A DNA stretch of 64,000 bases from JAXDMK01 sp963790325 (GTDB taxonomy: Bacteria; Actinomycetota; Acidimicrobiia; Acidimicrobiales; AC-14): contig CAWBNY010000002.1 in assembly GCA_963790325.1 (NCBI GenBank), positions 1,054,001 to 1,118,000 on the forward strand, read 5' to 3'. The notes under the pieces are model-generated. The model did no database searches. It saw only the letters and a program-made list of their open reading frames with translations, and was not told where the DNA came from. Positions 31,869 to 39,353 of this stretch are shown piece by piece (within the stretch, counting starts at the first letter, position 1; each line of letters starts with the position of its first letter). Position numbers and translations under genes: made by a program.

Positions 31869-33884
31869 GTGGTGGCCGAGGTCCCCGCCCTCGAGATCCG
31901 CAACCTCCGGGTCACTGTCGCGACACCGGACGGCCCCGCGCCGCTCGTGCGGGGGGTGAGCCTGACGTTGGGCGAGGGGCGGGTGCTGGGCATCGTCGGC
32001 GAGTCCGGCTCGGGCAAGACTGCGACCGCGCTGACGATCCTGGGGCTGCATCCTCCCGGCGTCACCGTAACCGGGTCGGTGCGACACCGAGGGCGGGAGC
32101 TCCTCGGACTGGCGGCGCCAGAGTTGCGCCGGCTGCGGGGCTCCCGGGTCGCGATGATCTTCGAGGACCCCGCCAGCGCGCTGAACCCGGCGATCACGGT
32201 GGGTCGCCAGATCGCCGAGGGCCTCCGGATCCACCAGCCGGATCTGGCTCGGGGTGACGCCCGGCGGCGGGCGGTCGCGCTCCTCGATCTCGTCGGGATG
32301 CCCCAGCCGGAGCGTACGGCGGACGCCTTTCCCTTCGAGCTGTCGGGGGGGATGTGCCAGCGGGCCATGATCGCCATGGCCATCTCCAACGACCCCGACG
32401 TGCTGATCGCCGACGAGCCCACCACCGGCCTCGACGTGACCGTCCAGGCCCAGGTCCTGGACCTTCTCCGGAGGGTGCGGGCGGAGAAGGGCATGGCCAT
32501 GATCCTCATCAGCCACGACCTCGGGGTGATCGCCGCCAGCGCCGACGAGGTGGCGGTCATGTACGCCGGCGAGGTCGTCGAGCGGGGCCCGGTCGAGGAG
32601 GTCTTCCACCGGTCCCGCCACCCCTACACCCGGGCCCTCCTCGCCGCCTGCCCCCGCGTCGACGGGGCTCGGCTCTCCCGGGCCAGGGCCATCGGGGGGA
32701 AACCACCGTCCCCGGTCGACATCCCTCCCGGGTGCCCCTTCCATCCTCGCTGCGGCCACGCCGGGCCCGGCTGCGGGACGGCCGTGGTCGCGCTGCGCCC
32801 CGTTGGTGCCGTCGAGTCGGCGTGCGTGCTGGCCGAGTCGCTGGCCGACGGCCCTTCACCGCGCCCGGGGCCGCGGGCGGATGCGGTGACCACCGAGGTG
32901 GCGGCCACCCCGGTCGGGGAGCCCGTGCTCGAGGTGCGGGATCTGGTCAAGGAGTACCCGGTCCCCGGCACCGGTCTGCGGCGCGCCGCGGGGTGGATCC
33001 AGGCCGTCGACGGCGTCTCCTTCGACCTCGGGTCGGGGGAGACGCTGGCGTTGGTGGGCGAGTCGGGGTGCGGGAAGTCGACCATCGCCCGGTGCCTGCT
33101 CCGCCTGGTGGAGCCCACCGAGGGCGAGGTGATCCTCCGGGGCCAGGACGTGCTCGGCATGGGCCGGCGGGAGCTGCGGCGGGCGCGGCGGAGCATGCAG
33201 GTCGTCTTCCAGGACTCGTCGTCGACGCTGGACCCGCGCATGACGGCGGCGACGACGGTGGCCGAGCCGCTGCGGGCGACGGGGACGACGGCGCCCGCGG
33301 CCCGGTCGCGGTCGGCAGAGCTGTTCGGCCTGGTGGGGTTGGGTCCGGAGACGGCGGATCGCTATCCCCACCAGCTCTCGAGCGGCGAGCGGCAGCGGGT
33401 GGGGCTGGCCCGGGCCCTCGCCCTCGACCCGACGGTGCTGCTGCTGGACGAGCCCGTCTCGGCGCTCGACGTGAGCGTGCAGGCGGGCGTTCTCGAGCTG
33501 CTGGAACAGCTGCAGCACGACCTCGGGCTGTCGTACCTGTTCATCGCCCACGACCTGGCCGTCGTCAGCACCATCGCCGACCGGGTGGCCGTGATGTACC
33601 TGGGCCGGGTGGTGGAGATCGGTCCCCGGGACGACGTCTACCGGCGACCCGCCCATCCCTACACCGTCGCCCTGCTCTCGGCGGTGCCGCATCCCGATCC
33701 GGAGCTCGAACGGGCCCGGCGCCGGATCGTGCTCGGGGGCGAGCTGCCCGATCCCGCCGCGCCACCGACGGGGTGCCCGTTCCGGACCCGGTGCTGGAAG
33801 GCCACCGACCTGTGCGTGGACGAGACCCCGGCGCTGGTCGACCGGGGTCAGGGCCATCCGGTGCGGTGTCACTTCCCGGAGTGA
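31869..33884 (+). CDS. Fused DppD-DppF type peptide ABC transporter ATPase
   Basis: 671 aa with two complete ABC domains. The first (about 8-260) has Walker A GESGSGKT, signature LSGGMCQRA and Walker B VLIADEP. Its oligopeptide-type C-terminal cap has a CPFHPRCG Cys cluster. The second (about 350-620) has GESGCGKS, LSSGERQRVG and VLLLDEP, and ends with CPFRTRC. These Cys-rich caps are typical of Opp/Dpp ATPases. It is 26 bp after the sigma-associated gene. No other ATPase is near the permeases at 23-25 kb, so it very probably energises that transporter across the divergent locus. Confidence 0.93.
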   Translation: MVAEVPALEIRNLRVTVATPDGPAPLVRGVSLTLGEGRVLGIVGESGSGKTATALTILGLHPPGVTVTGSVRHRGRELLGLAAPELRRLRGSRVAMIFEDPASALNPAITVGRQIAEGLRIHQPDLARGDARRRAVALLDLVGMPQPERTADAFPFELSGGMCQRAMIAMAISNDPDVLIADEPTTGLDVTVQAQVLDLLRRVRAEKGMAMILISHDLGVIAASADEVAVMYAGEVVERGPVEEVFHRSRHPYTRALLAACPRVDGARLSRARAIGGKPPSPVDIPPGCPFHPRCGHAGPGCGTAVVALRPVGAVESACVLAESLADGPSPRPGPRADAVTTEVAATPVGEPVLEVRDLVKEYPVPGTGLRRAAGWIQAVDGVSFDLGSGETLALVGESGCGKSTIARCLLRLVEPTEGEVILRGQDVLGMGRRELRRARRSMQVVFQDSSSTLDPRMTAATTVAEPLRATGTTAPAARSRSAELFGLVGLGPETADRYPHQLSSGERQRVGLARALALDPTVLLLDEPVSALDVSVQAGVLELLEQLQHDLGLSYLFIAHDLAVVSTIADRVAVMYLGRVVEIGPRDDVYRRPAHPYTVALLSAVPHPDPELERARRRIVLGGELPDPAAPPTGCPFRTRCWKATDLCVDETPALVDRGQGHPVRCHFPE

Positions 33885-33919
33885 GGGCCCGCGGCCTTTG
33901 GAGGACCGCCGCGTCCGGG

Positions 33920-35500
33920 CTACCGGGGGGGCTGGGGCCGGGTGACGAGGCCGGGTAACACCCCCGCCGTGGCCAGCAGGTCGCGCAGCAGGAACGTCCC
34001 CGGCACCGCGCTGGGCAGGGTCGGGCGCCAGTGGGGGACGTCGAGGATCGAATCGGCGCTGTGGCGGGCCAGCCCGATGAGCACGCCGGCCACGATGGTG
34101 CTCCCGACCGGACCCAGGCGGTGCCCGCCCCCCGCCGCCGCCTCGGCCAGGACGTAGTACCAGAGGGGGGTGCGGTCGAGGAACCCACCCCCCCGCAGGG
34201 CCGCCGCCTGCTCGGCGCTGGCCGCCGCCTCCACGAGCTCGTCCGGTGCCAGCGTCGGCAGACCCAGCCCGGCCGCCACCGCCTGGCCGGTCGGCAGCCT
34301 CAGCAGGTAGCCCCGCAGCAGGTCCCGGACGGCCAGGCTGGCGCTGTCGCCCACCCGCCGGCCGGCGGCCTCGGCCAGGTCGAAGAGGGGTTCGACCAGC
34401 TTGGTGTCCAAGCGACGGGCGCGGTTGTACGGTCCCACCCCGTCGACGAGGAGCTCCCACTCGACGATCCAGTTCTCGGGCAGGGTGTCGAAGTCGCCCC
34501 CATCGCCGCTGAGGGCGGTGGACGTGAACAGGTCGGCCAGCCGGGCCGGGATGCCCCCCCTCAGGTTGAAGTTGCGGTTGAAGTCGTAGGCGTCGGCGAT
34601 CATGGAGTGGCCGAAGCGGTAGGCGCCGGCGGCGAACTCCAGGGGCAGGAAGAGCGGCCCCGGCCCCGGATCGAACACGTCGCGGCCGTCGTCGAGGATG
34701 TCGTGCACGATGGTGGGATCGGCCACCCGGAGCAGGAAGTCGTGGACGACGACGTGCTGGTAGTGCTGGCGGAGCACGCGTCGGGCCTGCTCGAACGTCC
34801 GGCCCTCGGCGACCAGCGCGTTGTGCGCCTTCAGGAACGCGACCTGCAGCTGGGCGATGATGAGGTTCTCGTCGTCACGGACGTCGCCGATCAACGCCAT
34901 GCGCCCGGGACCCCGGGGCACGTCGTTGTCTTCGTCCTTGCCCGGTGGACGACCGAGGGGCGGGTCGGTCGAGCCGGTCGGCGAGACCGTGCCCAGCAGC
35001 ATGCGGTTCGGGTCGGCCGGGTGGCGCGGGGCGGGGTCGCCGTACAGGTTGTCGAGCTCGAGCGTCGGCGTCCGCAGGTTGCGCAGGGTCGATCCGATCT
35101 GGGCCCTCGTCAACGGCCGCAGCATCGGGTTCATCAGCTGGGCCGTCGTCGCCGACCTCGACTCGAGGGTGATGTCGTGGGCGACGAACTGGCCGAGGTA
35201 GGTGTAGGCGGCCGGGATGGTGGTGTGGCCCGGGTCGTCGGCGTTCGCCCGCCCGGGGTCTCGCATCGTCCGACCCAGCTCGACCAGCTTGGCCACCGTC
35301 GTGGGATGCTCCGGCAGCAGGCAGCCGGGATCGTCCTGCAGTTCGGGGAGGAGGAAGTCGAACGGCCCCGGCCCGGCCTCGGGCGCGGGGGCGAAGGCGA
35401 GCGGGAACTGCACCCGCAGGGCCGCGTTCGAACGCCACGCCTCGTGGTCGACGGTCCTGCCGTGCACGAGGAGCTCCGCCGGGTTGTCCTGCTGCCACAC
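33920..35500 (-). CDS. Animal-type haem peroxidase
   Basis: 526 aa of the animal haem peroxidase (peroxinectin/XPO) superfamily, no signal peptide. The distal motif YLGQFVAHDITLE contains the catalytic His108 and Asp109, and the proximal haem ligand is His298 in AYRFGHSMI. The segment ERGRTFEQARRVLRQHYQHVV-like helix (about 233-252) is also characteristic. Bacterial members oxidise halides or small organics with H2O2; the substrate here is unknown. GTG 35500 is the first in-frame start before the homology; a TAGCGT box (rev, 35516-35511) lies 10 nt upstream. Confidence 0.88.
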   Translation of the reverse strand: MWQQDNPAELLVHGRTVDHEAWRSNAALRVQFPLAFAPAPEAGPGPFDFLLPELQDDPGCLLPEHPTTVAKLVELGRTMRDPGRANADDPGHTTIPAAYTYLGQFVAHDITLESRSATTAQLMNPMLRPLTRAQIGSTLRNLRTPTLELDNLYGDPAPRHPADPNRMLLGTVSPTGSTDPPLGRPPGKDEDNDVPRGPGRMALIGDVRDDENLIIAQLQVAFLKAHNALVAEGRTFEQARRVLRQHYQHVVVHDFLLRVADPTIVHDILDDGRDVFDPGPGPLFLPLEFAAGAYRFGHSMIADAYDFNRNFNLRGGIPARLADLFTSTALSGDGGDFDTLPENWIVEWELLVDGVGPYNRARRLDTKLVEPLFDLAEAAGRRVGDSASLAVRDLLRGYLLRLPTGQAVAAGLGLPTLAPDELVEAAASAEQAAALRGGGFLDRTPLWYYVLAEAAAGGGHRLGPVGSTIVAGVLIGLARHSADSILDVPHWRPTLPSAVPGTFLLRDLLATAGVLPGLVTRPQPPR

Positions 35501-35603
35501 GACATCGGCGACGCTACCAGGAGGCCCCGGCCCGGGGAGCCGGACGCGCCGAGGGCCGACCGGCGTGGTCGACGATCGGCCACCGAGTCCGCGGCCCGTG
35601 CCC

Positions 35604-36161
35604 TTACGGGGCCAGGACCAGCTCCACCTCGACGGTGAGCCTGACCTTGTCGCCCACGACCACGCCGCCGGTCTCCATCGGCATGCTGATGTCGATGCCG
35701 AAGTCCCGCCGGTTGATCTCGGCGCTGGCGGTGAACCCGGCGCGGACGTTGCCCCACGGGTCGCCGCCGGTGCCGTTGAACTCCAGCTCGAGCGCCACCG
35801 GCCGGGTGACGCCGTGGAGGGTGAGCTGCCCGTCGACCACGTAGCCGTCGCCTCGGGAGCGGACCGACGAGGACACGTACTCGGCCGTCGGATACTTCTC
35901 CACCTCGAAGAAGTCGCCCGACCGCAGGTGGGCGTCGCGGTTGGCGTCACCGGTGTCGATCGAGCCCGGGTCGATTCCCACCCGGACGGACGCCTGGGAG
36001 GGGTCCTCGGGGATGGTCACCGAGCCGGAGAAGCGCTTGAAGCTGCCCTTGACCTTGGCGATCATCAGGTGGCGCACCGAGAACTCGATGGTGGAGTGGC
36101 TGGCGTCGATGGTCCAGGTGCCGGTGGGCAACAGGGTGGTCTGCGGCGTGGTGAGCGTCAT
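35604..36161 (-). CDS. YceI family lipid-binding protein
   Basis: 185 aa lipocalin-like YceI protein that binds polyisoprenoid-type lipids. TWTIDASHSTIEFSVRHLMIAKVKGSF, DTGDANRDAHLRSGDFFEVEKYPTAEYVS and the ending NRRDFGIDISMPMETGGVVVGDKVRLTVEVELV are diagnostic. There is no signal peptide, so this is the cytoplasmic kind. AAGGGA lies just before the ATG. The promoter contains a palindrome that could bind a MarR-type repressor. Confidence 0.93.
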   Translation of the reverse strand: MTLTTPQTTLLPTGTWTIDASHSTIEFSVRHLMIAKVKGSFKRFSGSVTIPEDPSQASVRVGIDPGSIDTGDANRDAHLRSGDFFEVEKYPTAEYVSSSVRSRGDGYVVDGQLTLHGVTRPVALELEFNGTGGDPWGNVRAGFTASAEINRRDFGIDISMPMETGGVVVGDKVRLTVEVELVLAP

Positions 36162-36172
36162 GGTGTCCCTTG

Positions 36173-36190
36173 ATTGAGTCCTCAATTATC
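36173..36190 (-). promoter_or_regulatory. YceI promoter with palindromic operator
   Basis: On the gene strand a good -10 box GATAAT (36190-36185) runs into the palindrome ATTGAG-GA-CTCAAT (36186-36173). The 14-bp dyad covers the expected transcription start, the place for a repressor. The TTGAGN2CTCAA form resembles MarR-family sites; no MarR gene lies in the window. Confidence 0.5.
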
Positions 36191-36302
36191 TTGCACTCGG
36201 TACAAGGTGGTTGCTCGCTCAACTATTCCGCCGCTCCGGTAAAACTTGGTCGATGTCGGTGCCCAGGTCCCCAGACCGGCCACCGGTGGCGGCGGCCGGC
36301 GT

Positions 36303-39300
36303 TCAGGACCCCATGGTCACCGTTTCGGAGGAGGCGTGGCTGGCGGCGGCGGCGGCGGCCGCCCGTCCCTCGGGGCAGACGGCCTGGAAGTCGCAGCCGG
36401 CGCACCACCGTCCGGGTGACGGGGTCCACCGGGCGGCGGCGAGGGCGTCGAGGTGGGCGGCGACCCGGGCCCGGACCCGATCGGCGGTGGCACCGTCCCA
36501 GTCGGTGCTCTCCACCACGGGCGGGCCGTCGGCCCGCAGCCAGCAGTAGGTGGTGCGCAGCCGGGCCGGGTCGGCCGACCACGTGTCGAGGGCGGCCAGC
36601 CCGTAGACGTCGAGCTGGACCTGCGCTCCGCCGTCGCCCGCGGCGGGGGGGCGGCCGGTCTTGAAGTCGACCAGCTCCAGGCGGCCGTCGCGCTCGTAGA
36701 CGGCGTCGACCCGTCCTCGGACCACGTGGGCGCCGATGCCGAGGACGAAGGGGGCCTCCACCCGGACCGGGTCGAGATCGGCCCACGGGCCGGCCAGGAA
36801 CGACGCCTGCAGGCCGTCCACGATCTCGCTCCGGCGGGCGCCACGTTCACTCTCGAGCGGGTCGAGGTCGAGCAGGGGGAGCTGGCGGCCGGCCCGCTGC
36901 TCGATCCAGCGGTGGACCTCGGTGCCGAGCCGGGCGGCGGGCGAGGAGCGGCGGGGGAGCGGGCGCACCACGCTCCAGTAGAACTGCTTGGGGCAGCGGG
37001 CGTAGGTGACCAGGCCGGTGACGGAGAGGGACGTCGGGGCCCGGCGAGCGGCGGCGCCGGAGGCCGCGGTGGCCACCGAAGCCGCCGCCGCCGACCCGTC
37101 GTCGACCCAATCGAGGCGGAGCTGGCCCGCCAGCTCGGACGCCACCGGGTCAGGGTACCGGCGCAGCGACGCCGCCCGGAGCCGCTCCTTGGCTGCCACC
37201 TCGGGGTCGACGGTGGCCGGCTGGTGGCGGAACCACTCCCGGACGATGTCGGTCTGGCCGGCCACGAAGTCGTAGAACTCCGACGGCCCCTGGGGTTCGG
37301 CCGCCCCCGGGTACCAGTGGGCGGCCGAGCACACCAGCCGCCGTTTGGCCCGGGTGCAGGCCACGTACAGCAGGCGCCACTCCTCGTCGAGCTTGCGCCG
37401 GCGGATGACGTCGTCGATGTCGGCCATGCGGGCGGTGGCGATCGGAGGGAAGCCCTCGTCGTCCTCCCGCAGCCACCACGGGAGGGCCGACGAGTTGCCG
37501 AGGGCGTTCTCGCCCGGCCGGCTGTCGGGGAACACTCGCGACGGGCCCCGGGCGCCGGCCATCCCGGGGACGTAAACCGTCTCGAACTCGAGGCCCTTGG
37601 CCTGGTGGATGGTCATGACCTTGACCGCGTCGGTGTCGTCGAGGTGGGCCTCGGCCAGGTCCTCCTCCGACTCGTCGAGGAGGTGGAGGTACTCGACGAA
37701 GGCGGCCAGGCCGGGGTCGCCCTCCACCGGCCGGAAGCGGTCGGCCAGGTCGAGGAAGCGGAGGAGGTTCTGGCGTCCGATGGGGCCGGCCGCCTGCCAC
37801 AGGCCGGTGCGGCCGAGGATGGACTCGACCAGGCCGAGGACGGGCAGGCGCCGGGCCTGGTCGGCCAGGAGGCGACGCTCGCGATCGAAGGCGGCCAGCC
37901 GGGAGCGGGCCTCGTCGGACAATCCGGCGACCCGGTCGAGGTCGCCCAAGCCGTCGGCCAGGACGCGGCTCTCGAGCCGGCCGCCCGAGGCGGCTCCCAT
38001 GAACGGCCGTTCGCGGGACGGGTTTCGCCCCCATTCCGCCAAGGGGGCCAGGTCACGCAGGCCGATCCGGTAGCGAGGGCCGCCGAGGATGCGCAGGAGG
38101 GCCACCGACGACGCCGGGTCGGCCAGGACCTCGAGCCAGGCCACGACGTCGACCACCTCGGGCCGGTCGAGGAGGCCGCTCGTCCCCACCGCCTCCACCG
38201 GGATGCGGCGCTCCTCGAGGGCGGCGACGATGGGCTGGATCAGGCGCCGCTTCCGGCAGAGGACGGCGACATCGGCCGACGGCCCGCCCCGTGAGGCGAT
38301 GTCGGCCGCGATGGTGGCCGCCTCCTCGGCGTCGTCGGCGGCCAGGAAGCACTCGATGGCGGTGTGGGGGGCCTCGTCGAGGGGACGTAGCGCCTTGGGC
38401 AGGCTCTCCACGACGTGCTCCTGGATGCGGTTGGCCAGGGCGCCCAGGCTCTCGCCGAAGCGGAACGTGGTCTGCAGGGGGCGGACCGTCACCGGCGGGA
38501 AGTGGCGCCGGAAGTGGAGGATGTTGACCAGGTGGGCGCCCCGGAAGCCGTAGATCGACTGCATGTCGTCGCCCACCGCGGTGACCGCCGAGCCCGGGGG
38601 GTAGAGCAGCTGGAGGAGGCGCCGCTGGGCGAAGTTGGTGTCCTGGTACTCGTCGAGGAGGACGACGGGGAGGCGTCGTCGCAGGTCGGCGGCCACGACG
38701 GGTTGCTCCTGGAGGAGGCGGACGGCGAGGCCGACCTGGTCGCCGAAGTCGAGGAAGTTGCGCTCCCGCTTCCGGCGCTCGTAGGCGGCCACCACCTGGC
38801 ACAGCTCCAGCCGGGAGGCGGCGGTGTCTCGCATCGTCTTCCACCGGCCCGTCTCCATCACCCGCCGGGAGTCGGCCTCCACCGCCGCGATCGGCACCAG
38901 ATGGTCGGCGCACCTCGATGCCAGGGCGAGGGCGTCGTCGAGCACGAACTGCGGGGACAGGGTGCTGCGGCGGTCGAAGCGGAACTCGTCGAACACGGTG
39001 AACAGGAGCTGCCACGACTGGGCCCGGTTGAGGACCTGGGTGCCGGGATCGAGGTCGAGCTCGAGGGCGTGGTCGGCGACCAGGGACGCTCCGAACGAGT
39101 GGTAGGTGGCGATGGTGACGTCGGCGTCGGGGCCGAGGGCGCCACGCACCGCCTCCTTCAGGTGGTGGGCGGCCTTGTTGGTGAAGGTGAGGCCGAGAAC
39201 CTGGTGGGCGGCGACCTGGCCCGTCACCACCAGGTGGAGGATGCGGCGGGCCATCACCGTGGTCTTGCCCGCCCCCGCCCCCGCCACCAGCAGCTGGGCC

Positions 39301-39353
39301 TCGAGGGGTGCCTCCACCGCCGCCCGCTGCTCGGAGGTGAGCGTCAGGGCCAC
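36303..39353 (-). CDS. adnA: AdnA-like UvrD-type helicase with C-terminal RecB-family nuclease
   Basis: 1016 aa, probable AdnA subunit of the mycobacterial-type AdnAB double-strand-break resection complex. UvrD-like motor: motif Ia region VAGAGAGKTT with Walker A near residues 22-30, GLTFTNKAA, motif II DEYQDT, GDDMQSIYGFRGA, and VMTIHQAKGLEFETVYVPG, then LLYVACTRAKRRL. The C-terminal PD-(D/E)XK nuclease has VDAVYERDGRLELVDFKTG. Cysteines in YARCPKQFYW and WCAGCDFQAVCP could hold an Fe-S cluster as in AddB-like nucleases. The GTG start overlaps the end of the upstream partner by 10 bp. Shorter than the M. tuberculosis protein, but with all domains. Confidence 0.88.
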   Translation of the reverse strand: MALTLTSEQRAAVEAPLEAQLLVAGAGAGKTTVMARRILHLVVTGQVAAHQVLGLTFTNKAAHHLKEAVRGALGPDADVTIATYHSFGASLVADHALELDLDPGTQVLNRAQSWQLLFTVFDEFRFDRRSTLSPQFVLDDALALASRCADHLVPIAAVEADSRRVMETGRWKTMRDTAASRLELCQVVAAYERRKRERNFLDFGDQVGLAVRLLQEQPVVAADLRRRLPVVLLDEYQDTNFAQRRLLQLLYPPGSAVTAVGDDMQSIYGFRGAHLVNILHFRRHFPPVTVRPLQTTFRFGESLGALANRIQEHVVESLPKALRPLDEAPHTAIECFLAADDAEEAATIAADIASRGGPSADVAVLCRKRRLIQPIVAALEERRIPVEAVGTSGLLDRPEVVDVVAWLEVLADPASSVALLRILGGPRYRIGLRDLAPLAEWGRNPSRERPFMGAASGGRLESRVLADGLGDLDRVAGLSDEARSRLAAFDRERRLLADQARRLPVLGLVESILGRTGLWQAAGPIGRQNLLRFLDLADRFRPVEGDPGLAAFVEYLHLLDESEEDLAEAHLDDTDAVKVMTIHQAKGLEFETVYVPGMAGARGPSRVFPDSRPGENALGNSSALPWWLREDDEGFPPIATARMADIDDVIRRRKLDEEWRLLYVACTRAKRRLVCSAAHWYPGAAEPQGPSEFYDFVAGQTDIVREWFRHQPATVDPEVAAKERLRAASLRRYPDPVASELAGQLRLDWVDDGSAAAASVATAASGAAARRAPTSLSVTGLVTYARCPKQFYWSVVRPLPRRSSPAARLGTEVHRWIEQRAGRQLPLLDLDPLESERGARRSEIVDGLQASFLAGPWADLDPVRVEAPFVLGIGAHVVRGRVDAVYERDGRLELVDFKTGRPPAAGDGGAQVQLDVYGLAALDTWSADPARLRTTYCWLRADGPPVVESTDWDGATADRVRARVAAHLDALAAARWTPSPGRWCAGCDFQAVCPEGRAAAAAAASHASSETVTMGS

